This document shows, in pieces, positions 17,386-25,407 of a stretch of DNA of 64,000 nucleotides. This DNA is from Flavobacterium sp. AED (GTDB lineage: Bacteria > Bacteroidota > Bacteroidia > Flavobacteriales > Flavobacteriaceae). The position numbers and the translations under genes are program-made. The stretch is from the NCBI RefSeq assembly GCF_000812945.1, contig NZ_JSYM01000005.1, forward strand, positions 124,001 to 188,000, given 5' to 3'. The notes under the pieces were generated by a model. That model did not search any database, had not been told where the DNA came from, and saw only the letters and a list, made by a program, of their open reading frames with translations. The first letter of the stretch is position 1. Every line of letters starts with the position of its first letter.

Positions 17386-17775
17386 ATGAGTTTTTTTCAA
17401 AATATTTTTAATAGTTCAGAAGACAAGGATTTAAAAGAAAGCAAAATCAGCTGGAATGTCTTGACTGATTTAGGGCAACTGAATGAAATTATTTCAGTTT
17501 CGAATGAAAAACCGGTAGCAATTTTTAAACACAGTACCCGATGCAGTGTAAGTAGGATGGCGCTGAAACAGTTTGAAAATGAGTTTAATAGCTCAGATAA
17601 AGTTACGCCTTATTTTTTAGATTTAATAGAACATCGTGATATTTCTAATGCCATTGCGGATCAATTTGGTGTAATTCATCAATCCCCACAATTGATAGTT
17701 ATAAAAGACGGAAAAGCCATTTATAATGTTTCGCATAGTGATATTGATGCGGAAGAATTAGGTAAAAAGGTTTAA
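17386..17775 (+). CDS. ytxJ: YtxJ/BrxC-type monothiol bacilliredoxin
   Basis: A 129-residue thioredoxin-fold protein of the YtxJ (DUF2847) family, which removes bacillithiol from oxidised protein cysteines. The active-site region is IFKHSTRCSVSRMALKQFENEF with the single conserved cysteine, followed by a YFLDLIEHRDISNAIA strand-helix and the cis-proline segment IHQSPQLIVIKDGKAIYNVSH. Presence of this family implies that the organism makes bacillithiol. Divergent from clpB, and followed by a strong bidirectional terminator. Confidence 0.9.
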   Translation: MSFFQNIFNSSEDKDLKESKISWNVLTDLGQLNEIISVSNEKPVAIFKHSTRCSVSRMALKQFENEFNSSDKVTPYFLDLIEHRDISNAIADQFGVIHQSPQLIVIKDGKAIYNVSHSDIDAEELGKKV

Positions 17776-17801
17776 AAATCAACAGCTTAAATTTAAAGTA
17801 T

Positions 17802-17837
17802 AAAAAAAACCATCAGCCGCGGCTGATGGTTTTTTTT
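17802..17837. terminator. Bidirectional terminator between ytxJ and argH
   Basis: The perfect palindrome ACCATCAGCCG / CGGCTGATGGT flanked by an A-run and a T-run; it can end both ytxJ (plus) and the arginine operon (minus). Confidence 0.92.
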
Positions 17838-17860
17838 GTAACAATTATTTTGGGTTTGAA

Positions 17861-19141
17861 TTAATAAGAATCTTTCATTTTATTTTTTATTGCATCCAAA
17901 CAAAGGTTGTTGATGCTTCCTTCATGCGTATGCTTAGTTTCTTTTGGCGATTTAAAAGTGCCATTTTCCAATTGTTCAGCAACAGCTTTATAAGCATCTC
18001 TGAACGGCATTCCCGCAACAACCATTTCGTTTAAAGAATCTACCGTAAACAAATAATCGTATTTTTTATCGTCTAAGATATGCTCTTTTACTTTAATGTC
18101 TTTAATCGCAAAAATTGCTATATCCAAACACGCTTTTAGGTTTTGAATCGCTGGAAACAATCCTTCTTTCAACAATTGTAAATCCCTGTGATATCCACTT
18201 GGGAGGTTGTTGGTAATTAAAGTGATTTCGTATGGCAAGGCTTGAATTTTGTTGCATTTTCCACGAATCAATTCAAAAACATCTGGGTTTTTCTTGTGTG
18301 GCATGATGCTCGAACCTGTTGTAAGATGCGAAGGCAAAGTGATAAAATCAAAATTTTGACTCATATACAAACAAACATCCATCGAGAATTTTGATAGAGT
18401 AGCAGCAACGCTGCTCATGGCAAAAGCGACTGTTTTTTCTGATTTTCCACGGCTCATTTGTGCCGCTACCGAATTGAATTTTAAAGTTTCAAAACCCAAT
18501 TCCTTTGTAGTGAATGTTCTGTTGATAGGAAATGAACTTCCGTAACCTGCTGCAGAACCTAATGGGTTTTGATCCACGATTTTCAAAGCGGCATTCAACA
18601 TTGTTACATCATCAATTAAGGTTTCAGCGTAAGCGGAAAACCACATTCCAAAAGAGGAAGGCATTGCAATTTGAAGGTGTGTGTATCCTGGCAACAATAC
18701 ATTTTGGTGTCTATCTGCTGATTCCATCAGTAAATCAAAAAGGCTTTTTACTTGCTCTTTAAATGCTGCAACTACATCTTTAAGATATAAATTAACGTCT
18801 ACCAAAACTTGGTCGTTACGAGAACGAGCGGTGTGGATTTTTTTTCCGGCGTCGCCTAATTTTACTGTTAGTAAATATTCGATTTTCGAATGGACATCTT
18901 CAAAGCTGTCTTCGATTTCGAATTTACCGTTTTCAACGTCTTTTATGATTTCTTCTAATGCCAAAACCAAAGAAACGGTTTCGGAGTCTGTTAAAAGACC
19001 TATTTGCCCCAACATTTTTGCATGCGCAATCGAACCTAAAGCATCATATTTTGCCAGAACTAAATCTAGTTCTCTGTCGTTTCCAACGGTAAAATGTTCG
19101 ATTTGTTTATCAGTTGGTATTCCTTTTTCCCAAAGTTTCAT
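17861..19141 (-). CDS. argH: Argininosuccinate lyase
   Basis: Last step of arginine synthesis: argininosuccinate to arginine and fumarate. The 426-residue protein belongs to the fumarase/aspartase superfamily; visible motifs are the SKIEYLLTVKLGDAGKKIHTARSRNDQV region, TGSSIMPHKKNPDVFELIRGKC (superfamily signature, catalytic serine loop) and PSGYHRDLQLLKE. It is somewhat shorter than the E. coli enzyme (about 457), as in other Flavobacteriia. It is the final gene of the ten-gene operon and ends just before the bidirectional terminator. Confidence 0.95.
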   Translation of the reverse strand: MKLWEKGIPTDKQIEHFTVGNDRELDLVLAKYDALGSIAHAKMLGQIGLLTDSETVSLVLALEEIIKDVENGKFEIEDSFEDVHSKIEYLLTVKLGDAGKKIHTARSRNDQVLVDVNLYLKDVVAAFKEQVKSLFDLLMESADRHQNVLLPGYTHLQIAMPSSFGMWFSAYAETLIDDVTMLNAALKIVDQNPLGSAAGYGSSFPINRTFTTKELGFETLKFNSVAAQMSRGKSEKTVAFAMSSVAATLSKFSMDVCLYMSQNFDFITLPSHLTTGSSIMPHKKNPDVFELIRGKCNKIQALPYEITLITNNLPSGYHRDLQLLKEGLFPAIQNLKACLDIAIFAIKDIKVKEHILDDKKYDYLFTVDSLNEMVVAGMPFRDAYKAVAEQLENGTFKSPKETKHTHEGSINNLCLDAIKNKMKDSY

Positions 19142-19186
19142 ATATGGATAATTAGATTTTTAGATTATTTGACTACATAGAATATT

Positions 19187-19230
19187 AGATTATTAGACTT
19201 TCTAAGGAGTCTAAAAAAGTCTAATAATCT
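19187..19230. repeat. 15-bp inverted repeat in the argE-argH spacer
   Basis: Arms AGATTATTAGACTTT (19187-19201) and AAAGTCTAATAATCT (19216-19230) are perfect inverses with a short loop; the right arm overlaps the argE stop codon. The spacer also repeats the words AGATT and AGTCT. Confidence 0.7.
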
Positions 19231-20305
19231 AAGAAGTCTTAAAAAAGAAGTCTGAAAGTATTTTGATATACAATTGAATTCCTTCTTCTATTTCGTTTAT
19301 AAATATAAATTCATCTGCTGAGTGTGACCGCAGGGTTTCTCCAGGTCCTAATTTCAAGGATTGACAGTTCAAAACCGATTGATCCGAAAGGGTAGGCGAG
19401 CCATAAGTGGTTCTTCCCAATGCAATTCCGGCTTGTACTAATTCGTGTGCAACAGGAATCGATGACGCATTCAAATGCATCGATCTCGGATTTATTTCAA
19501 CAGTCAAATGTTTCTTTACGGTATTTAAAATTTCTTGATTACTGTAACAATCATTCACTCTGATATCGACAACCAAATGACATTCCGCAGGAACTACATT
19601 GTGCTGTTTTCCAGCAGATACTTGTGTTACGGTCATTTTTACAGGACCTAAAACCTCCGATATTTTTTCGAATTGATAGCTGTTAAACCATTCGATAACT
19701 GGTATCGCATTGTAAATAGGATTGTCCGGGTTGTTGTGCGCGGCGTGGCTTGCCGTGCCTTTTACGATGACATCAAGTACCAATAAACCTTTTTCGGCTA
19801 CGGCCAATTGCATCAAAGTGGGTTCACCAACAATAGCACATTCCAGTTCAGGTAAATGTTTCAATACGCTGTTTAATCCATTTTTTCCGCTACTTTCTTC
19901 TTCGGCTGAAGCGACCATCACAATATTGTAAGGCAGATTTTCATTCGAATAAAAATGTACAAAAGTGGCTAAAAGGGAAACCAAACAACCTCCTGCATCA
20001 TTGCTTCCCAGTCCAAATAATTTACCGTCTTTTACGATAGCTTCAAATGGATTGTTAGTATAGCCTTGGTTTGGTTTTACGGTATCGTGGTGTGAATTCA
20101 GTAAAAGCGTAGGTTTGGTGCTATCAAAATGTTTATTGAAGGCCCAAACATTATTATTTTCTCTTTCGAAAGGGATACTATTTTGTGTAAACCAATTTTC
20201 GATTAAAAGTGCTGTTTTATCTTCTTCACTTGAAAATGAAGGCGTTTCAATCAGTGCTTTTAATAGCGCAATGGCTTCTTCTGTAAGGATTTCTATACTC
20301 TTCAT
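19229..20305 (-). CDS. argE: M20 deacylase, ArgE-type (N-acylcitrulline or N-acylornithine)
   Basis: A 358-residue zinc-dependent M20 peptidase that removes the N-acyl group during arginine synthesis. Metal and catalytic residues are visible: HHD in LLLNSHHDTVKP, aspartate in GLGSNDAGGCLVSLL, the Glu pair in VASAEEESSGKNGL, glutamate in AIVGEPTL, and the C-terminal histidine in LRSHSADEF. Because the operon has an acylornithine-type transcarbamylase, the expected substrate is N-acetyl- or N-succinylcitrulline, not acylornithine. Its start overlaps the argB end by four bases, a translational-coupling arrangement. Confidence 0.88.
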   Translation of the reverse strand: MKSIEILTEEAIALLKALIETPSFSSEEDKTALLIENWFTQNSIPFERENNNVWAFNKHFDSTKPTLLLNSHHDTVKPNQGYTNNPFEAIVKDGKLFGLGSNDAGGCLVSLLATFVHFYSNENLPYNIVMVASAEEESSGKNGLNSVLKHLPELECAIVGEPTLMQLAVAEKGLLVLDVIVKGTASHAAHNNPDNPIYNAIPVIEWFNSYQFEKISEVLGPVKMTVTQVSAGKQHNVVPAECHLVVDIRVNDCYSNQEILNTVKKHLTVEINPRSMHLNASSIPVAHELVQAGIALGRTTYGSPTLSDQSVLNCQSLKLGPGETLRSHSADEFIFINEIEEGIQLYIKILSDFFFKTS

Positions 20306-21087
20306 AGTGTAATTGTAGTGTACAATGCGGTTTTATCTTGCAACATCCTGTGATGACCAATTTTTATTTTTTGAACTCCTTTGGACAAACTATTGAAACA
20401 GTTGTCTAATTTAGGAATCATACCGGAATGTATTGCTTTTTCGGCTTTTAATTTGGAATATAATTCTTGGTTGATGTTCTCAATTACAGAAGAATTGTCT
20501 TCGGCATCATATAAAACGCCAGGTTTTTCGAAGCAATAATTCAAAGTGACATCAAAAACTTCCGATAAAGCTATCGCCAATTCACTTGCAATGGTATCCG
20601 CATTCGTGTTTAATAATTGTCCTTTTCCATCGTGTGTTATTGCGCAAAATACTGGAACGATACCAGTTGAAAGCAACGTTTCCAATAAGTTTGTATTCAC
20701 TTTTTTGACATCGCCCACAAAACCATAATTGATTGTTGGGTGGTTTCTTTTATCTGACTGAATTAAATTTCCATCAGCACCAGAAAACCCCATCGCATTG
20801 GTGGAATTTGCTTGTAATTGGGAAACAATATTTTTGTTGATTTGACCTGCATAAATCATCACAACTACATCAAGCATAGCGGCATCGGTGATGCGTCTTC
20901 CATCAATCATTTGAGGAACTAAACCAATGCTTTCAGCCATTTTGGTAGCTGATTTTCCACCGCCATGAACAAGTACTTTATATCCTTCAATCTTAGAAAA
21001 ATCAGATAAAAACTGTGCTAATTCCGTAGGGTTATCAATAATATTTCCTCCAATTTTTATTAACGTTACTGGTTTTTTATTTTCCAT
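20302..21087 (-). CDS. argB: Acetylglutamate (acylglutamate) kinase
   Basis: Phosphorylates N-acylglutamate at the gamma-carboxylate. The 261-residue amino-acid kinase has VTLIKIGGNIIDNP at the N-terminus (ATP lysine), the glycine-rich KVLVHGGGKSATKMAESIG, and the C-terminal substrate region LLNTNADTIASELAIALS. It is shorter than arginine-sensitive NAGKs and lacks their N-terminal helix, so feedback inhibition at this step is not expected. Overlaps argF' by 11 bases and argE by four. Confidence 0.93.
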   Translation of the reverse strand: MENKKPVTLIKIGGNIIDNPTELAQFLSDFSKIEGYKVLVHGGGKSATKMAESIGLVPQMIDGRRITDAAMLDVVVMIYAGQINKNIVSQLQANSTNAMGFSGADGNLIQSDKRNHPTINYGFVGDVKKVNTNLLETLLSTGIVPVFCAITHDGKGQLLNTNADTIASELAIALSEVFDVTLNYCFEKPGVLYDAEDNSSVIENINQELYSKLKAEKAIHSGMIPKLDNCFNSLSKGVQKIKIGHHRMLQDKTALYTTITL

Positions 21088-22024
21088 TTTCCAATATTTT
21101 TTGCAATACTAATTGTGCGGCATAGGTTCTGTTGTTAGCCTGTTCGATAACAATTGAATTTTCGCTGTCAATTACTTCATCAGTAACAATTACATTACGT
21201 CTTACAGGTAAACAGTGCATAAATTTAGCATTGTTTGTCAGTTTCATTTTATCGGCAGTTACGGTCCAATTTGGGTCAGAATTAGTAATCTGACCATACT
21301 CGTTATAATTGCTCCAGTTTTTGGCGTAAATAAAATCGGCATTTTCAAATGCTTTATCTTGGTCGTATTCAATCTTGGAATCTTTCGTGATTTCAGGATT
21401 CAATTCGTATCCTTCCGGATGCGTGATTACAAAATCAGCATCTTGCAATTGCATCATTTGCACAAAGGAGTTGGGAACAGCCTGAGGCAATGCTCTTGGA
21501 TGTGGTGCCCAAGTCAAAACCACTTTTGGTTTGTGTTTCGTTTTGTGTTCTGCCATAGTAATGGCATCGGCTAGTGATTGTAATGGATGTCCTGTGGCAC
21601 TTTCCATATTAACAATTGGCACAGTGGCATATTTTAAGAAACCCATAAGAACCGTTTCGGCATTGTCTTTTTCTTTGTCTACTAATCCTGCAAAAGCTCT
21701 GATGGCAATAATATCACAATATTGAGAAACAACTGCTGCCGCTTCTTTAATATGTTCCGAAGCACCAGAGTTCATGATGGCTCCATCTTCAAATTCAAGT
21801 GTCCAGCCCTCACTGGTAAAATTCATTACCATGACGTTCATTCCTAAATTCAAAGCTGCTTTTTGAGTACTCAAACGCGTTCTTAAACTGGAATTAAAAA
21901 ACAACATTCCTAAGGTTTTGTTTTTACCCAGTTTTTTGTTTTTAAGTGGTTTTTTCTTGATTTTTAATGCTTCTTTCACCCATTTGTTGAGCGAATCTAT
22001 GTTTTGTATGGAGATGTAGTTCAT
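21077..22024 (-). CDS. argF': N-acylornithine transcarbamylase (AOTCase/SOTCase type)
   Basis: Transfers a carbamoyl group to N-acylated ornithine, giving N-acylcitrulline. The 315-residue protein has the carbamoyl-phosphate motif FFNSSLRTRLSTQ (residues 42-54), the TWAPHPRALPQAVPNSF loop that marks the acylornithine branch (ordinary OTCases lack it) and the MHCLPVRRN C-terminal motif. At the position reported to decide acetyl versus succinyl use, Glu92 in the Xanthomonas AOTCase and Pro90 in the Bacteroides SOTCase, this protein has Ser89 (GASEH), which points to N-succinylornithine. That is inference from published single-residue swaps. Confidence 0.92.
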   Translation of the reverse strand: MNYISIQNIDSLNKWVKEALKIKKKPLKNKKLGKNKTLGMLFFNSSLRTRLSTQKAALNLGMNVMVMNFTSEGWTLEFEDGAIMNSGASEHIKEAAAVVSQYCDIIAIRAFAGLVDKEKDNAETVLMGFLKYATVPIVNMESATGHPLQSLADAITMAEHKTKHKPKVVLTWAPHPRALPQAVPNSFVQMMQLQDADFVITHPEGYELNPEITKDSKIEYDQDKAFENADFIYAKNWSNYNEYGQITNSDPNWTVTADKMKLTNNAKFMHCLPVRRNVIVTDEVIDSENSIVIEQANNRTYAAQLVLQKILENGK

Positions 22025-22043
22025 TGTCTTAATTTGTTTAATC

Positions 22044-22083
22044 GGTTATTTGTTTAATCGATTAACCGAATTAACGATTAACC
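22044..22083. repeat. 40-bp palindromic repeat, copy 1 (proB-argF' spacer)
   Basis: This 40-bp stretch is identical to 25358-25397 in the argC-argD spacer of the same operon. It contains the central palindrome TTAATCGATTAA and further CGGTTA/TAACCG words, so the transcript can form a long hairpin. Confidence 0.85.
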
Positions 22084-22093
22084 GCATCAACAT

Positions 22094-22864
22094 TTATAGA
22101 ATTTTAGTAAATGGTATTTCGTTTTTTAAAGCTTTCAAAATAAAATTGTCTTCCAATCCATTGACAATCCAAGTTTCTATATTAGCGGCTTTGGCAATTG
22201 CCGATGCTTCTATTTTAGATTGCATTCCACCTGTTCCGTGCGAAGATTTAGAATCGCCAATCTCTTTTTCCAATACTTTTAAATCAGTTACCAAAGAAAT
22301 GGTTTCAGGAACGGCATCATGGATGGATGATTTAGTGTAAATCCCGTTCGTATTAGTAGCAATGATCAGAATGTCAACATTTAATAAAACGGCGGTTAAA
22401 GCGGCTAATTTATCATTATCACCAAACTGAATCTCATCCGTTGCCACGGTATCATTTTCATTGATGATTGGAATATAATTGTTTTTGACCAACACATTGA
22501 TTGTGTTTACAATATTTACTTTGGCTTGCTCTTTTTCGAAATCAGAATAAGAAAGCAAACATTGCGAAATTAATAGTCCTAAATCGCTGAAATTTTCATG
22601 ATAAATCCGCATTAAATGAGGCTGGCCAATTGAAGCCAACGCTTGTTTTACAAAAACATCTTTGTCTTGACTTTCCAGTTTTACAAATTGTTTGGCAGCA
22701 GCAATCGCACCGGAACTTACAATTACAAATTCATAATCGTCTTTTAACGCTGCTATTTGCATACCAATATCCTCAATCTTCCCTCTCGAAATGTGATTGG
22801 TTTCTTTGGTTAAAGTATTGCTTCCTAACTTTAATAAAATTCTTTTTTTACCTGATTTGTCCAT
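22094..22864 (-). CDS. proB: Glutamate 5-kinase, short form without PUA domain
   Basis: First step of proline synthesis: glutamate to glutamyl 5-phosphate. The 256-residue protein contains only the amino-acid kinase domain: KKRILLKLGSNTLT, IVSSGAIAAAK, the substrate loop IPIINENDTVATDEIQFGDND, and SHGTGGMQSKIEASAIA. The C-terminal PUA domain of the E. coli-type enzyme (about 367 residues) is absent, as in several Bacteroidota. The start overlaps the proA end by 17 bases. Location inside the arginine operon suggests coordinated use of glutamate. Confidence 0.93.
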   Translation of the reverse strand: MDKSGKKRILLKLGSNTLTKETNHISRGKIEDIGMQIAALKDDYEFVIVSSGAIAAAKQFVKLESQDKDVFVKQALASIGQPHLMRIYHENFSDLGLLISQCLLSYSDFEKEQAKVNIVNTINVLVKNNYIPIINENDTVATDEIQFGDNDKLAALTAVLLNVDILIIATNTNGIYTKSSIHDAVPETISLVTDLKVLEKEIGDSKSSHGTGGMQSKIEASAIAKAANIETWIVNGLEDNFILKALKNEIPFTKIL

Positions 22865-24044
22865 TTCCGTAAATATACCACTTATTAGTAACTAAATGTT
22901 GCAAACCAATTGGTCCACGTTGGTGTAATTTGTCCGTGCTTATCGCCAATTCTCCTCCTAAACCAAATTGTCCTCCATCAGTGAATCGAGTAGAGGCATT
23001 TTGATAAACGGCTGCAGTATCTACATTTTCCATGAATTCCTGGGCAATTGCATCATTTTTTGTAATTATCGAAGCGGAATGTCCGCCACAATATTTATTT
23101 ATTTTGTTAATCGCTTCTTGATCCGAATTGGTTGTTCCAATAACAATTTTATAATCTAAAAACTCTTCGTACCAAATTAAATCCGATTCGATCTGAGGAA
23201 CATCTGTTGCTTTGGAAATACTTTCATCTCCTAAAACGGTTACGTTTCTTTGTTGTAATTCCTCAACTATTTTGGTAGCAAAAGCTTCCCAATTTTCAAG
23301 ATTTGTGTCAATTAAAACTTTATCTAAAGCATTGCAAACAGATATATTTGAGGTTTTTCCATTAATTATAATAGCAAGTGCTTTTTCTAAATCAGCATCC
23401 TTATTTACATAAACAAAATTATTTCCTCTACCACTTATAATTACCGGGCAGGTTGCGTGTTTTTTTACAAAAGCGATTAATTTTTCACCACCACGAGGAA
23501 CGATTAAGTCTACTTTTTGTGTTGGTTTCTCTAAAAATGCCTGCGTTTCTTCGCGATTGTAATTCAAGTATTCTACCCATTCTGTCGCAACATTATTTGC
23601 TGTTAAAGCCTGATGCCACAATTCAACAATTTTTAAATTGGATAGTAAAGATTCTTTTCCGCCTTTTAATAAAATTTTATTTCCAGATTTAAAAGCGATT
23701 CCACCAGCTTCAACAGTAACATCAGGTCTGGACTCATAAATAATCATTATGGTTCCAAAAGCCGCTGTTTTATTGATGATTTTCATTCCGTTTTCATGGT
23801 CGAAATTAAAACGCTCCACACCAACAGGATCTTCTTGACTTGCTAATTGTTGCATGGATAAAATCATGCCGTCAATTTTGGTATCATCAACCAATAAACG
23901 TTTTTCCATGGCCAAGTCATCCCCAGAATAATTATTTAAATCCTGTTGATTTACAGTTTTAATATTGGCTCTTTCTTGTTCAAGAAGTTCGGCCATACGA
24001 CTTAAAACTGAATTTCGTTTTTCTATTGGTAATAAATGGTTCAT
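22848..24044 (-). CDS. proA: Glutamate-5-semialdehyde dehydrogenase
   Basis: Reduces glutamyl 5-phosphate to glutamate 5-semialdehyde with NADPH. The 398-residue aldehyde dehydrogenase-like protein has GTIMIIYESRPDVTVEAGGIAFKSGN (a family signature), DLIVPRGGEKLI, the catalytic cysteine in NGKTSNISVCNALDK, and FTDGGQFGLGGELAIST. Length is normal. It precedes proB with a 17-base overlap and follows argD after a spacer with a long inverted repeat. Confidence 0.95.
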   Translation of the reverse strand: MNHLLPIEKRNSVLSRMAELLEQERANIKTVNQQDLNNYSGDDLAMEKRLLVDDTKIDGMILSMQQLASQEDPVGVERFNFDHENGMKIINKTAAFGTIMIIYESRPDVTVEAGGIAFKSGNKILLKGGKESLLSNLKIVELWHQALTANNVATEWVEYLNYNREETQAFLEKPTQKVDLIVPRGGEKLIAFVKKHATCPVIISGRGNNFVYVNKDADLEKALAIIINGKTSNISVCNALDKVLIDTNLENWEAFATKIVEELQQRNVTVLGDESISKATDVPQIESDLIWYEEFLDYKIVIGTTNSDQEAINKINKYCGGHSASIITKNDAIAQEFMENVDTAAVYQNASTRFTDGGQFGLGGELAISTDKLHQRGPIGLQHLVTNKWYIYGNGQIR

Positions 24045-24090
24045 TGTTTTTGGTTAGTGGTTAATGGCAAAATAACAAAATTAATATTCA

Positions 24091-24167
24091 AACCATATAA
24101 GAAATATAAGTTCATTTAAGCTTGTTTGAACATTGATTTATATGTCCTTAATATTTCTTATATGGTT
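24091..24167. repeat. 17-bp inverted repeat in the argD-proA spacer
   Basis: Arms AACCATATAAGAAATAT (24091-24107) and ATATTTCTTATATGGTT (24151-24167) are perfect inverses, separated by 43 bases that contain a second palindrome around TTAAGCTT. It fills most of the spacer between argD and proA. Confidence 0.8.
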
Positions 24168-24190
24168 GAATTAATTTAAAATCAAACGAA

Positions 24191-25330
24191 TTATAATTTT
24201 AATTCATCCAATGTTTCTTTTAAAGCTATAATAAAGGTATCAATGGCTTCCTTATTGATTGTCAATGGAGGAAGAATTCTTAATAAGTTTTTATTATTTG
24301 CATTTCCCGTAAAAATATGTTTGTCAATAATCATTTTTTTACGAAGTGTACTTACGTCAAAATCAAATTCTACACCTAGCATTAATCCTCTTCCTTTTAC
24401 TTTGATCACTTCAGGGACTTGTTTGATTGCTTCTAAAAAATAGGCGTAAACGTCATTTACGTTATCCATTAATTTTTGGCTTTCAATCACATCTAAAACA
24501 GCAATTCCAGCAGCGCAAGCCAAATGGTTTCCACCAAAAGTAGTTCCCAATAATCCATAACTCGCTGTGAATTTTGGAGAAATCAAGATTCCGCCAATAG
24601 GAAATCCGTTACCCATTCCTTTAGCCAGACAAATAATATCTGCTTTGATGTCATGATGTTGGTGTGCAAAAAACTTTCCGCTTCTTCCGTATCCTGATTG
24701 CACTTCGTCCAAAATCAGAACGGCATCGTATGCTGCACATATTTTTTCTAATGCCTGAAAAAATTCAGTTGTTCCTTGGTCTAAACCGCCAACTCCTTGA
24801 ATTCCTTCAATAATAACAGAAGAAACATCCCCTTTTTTCAGTTCGTTTTCTACCAACTCGATGTTATTCAATGGCAAAAAAGTAACGATTTGTTGTGCAT
24901 TGATTGGTGCAACAATTTTTTTGTTATCTGTAACCGCAACTGCTGCTGAAGTTCTTCCGTGAAAGGAATTATCAAAAGCAATTACACGAGATTTTCCGTT
25001 GTGAAAAGAGGCTAATTTCAAAGCATTTTCATTGGCTTCAGCTCCAGAACTGCACAAGAATAAAGTATACTCTTCCAATCCGGAAAGTTTTCCTAATTTT
25101 TCTGCCAGTTCTACTTGTAATGGATTCTGAATCGCATTGGAATAAAAACCAATATTATCCAATTGATTTTTTAATTTGGCAACATAATCCGGTTGTGTGT
25201 GTCCAATGGAAATTACTCCATGACCACCATATAAATCTAAATATTCCACTCCTTTTTCATCTGTAATAGTGCAATCTAGTGCTTTTACAGGAGTGATGTT
25301 GTATAATGGGTAAACGTCAAATAAGTTCAT
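24191..25330 (-). CDS. argD: Acylornithine aminotransferase
   Basis: PLP-dependent aminotransferase that converts N-acylglutamate 5-semialdehyde to N-acylornithine with glutamate. The 379-residue class III enzyme shows YLDLYGGHGVISIGHTQP, the phosphate-binding LCSSGAEANENALKLA, the aspartate in VLILDEVQSGYGRSG and the Schiff-base lysine in DIICLAKGMGNGFPIGG. Place in the operon between argC and proA supports this over other class III transaminases. Acetyl or succinyl preference cannot be read with confidence from the residues I can assign. Confidence 0.93.
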   Translation of the reverse strand: MNLFDVYPLYNITPVKALDCTITDEKGVEYLDLYGGHGVISIGHTQPDYVAKLKNQLDNIGFYSNAIQNPLQVELAEKLGKLSGLEEYTLFLCSSGAEANENALKLASFHNGKSRVIAFDNSFHGRTSAAVAVTDNKKIVAPINAQQIVTFLPLNNIELVENELKKGDVSSVIIEGIQGVGGLDQGTTEFFQALEKICAAYDAVLILDEVQSGYGRSGKFFAHQHHDIKADIICLAKGMGNGFPIGGILISPKFTASYGLLGTTFGGNHLACAAGIAVLDVIESQKLMDNVNDVYAYFLEAIKQVPEVIKVKGRGLMLGVEFDFDVSTLRKKMIIDKHIFTGNANNKNLLRILPPLTINKEAIDTFIIALKETLDELKL

Positions 25331-25357
25331 TTTTTTTTAAAGTTTAATCGGTTAATG

Positions 25358-25397
25358 GGTTATTTGTTTAATCGATTAACCGAATTAACGATTAACC
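25358..25397. repeat. 40-bp palindromic repeat, copy 2 (argC-argD spacer)
   Basis: Identical over 40 bases to 22044-22083. Here the element is preceded by an additional GTTAATG-type duplication of its first words, lengthening the left arm. Confidence 0.85.
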
Positions 25398-25407
25398 AAA
25401 TAAACAT

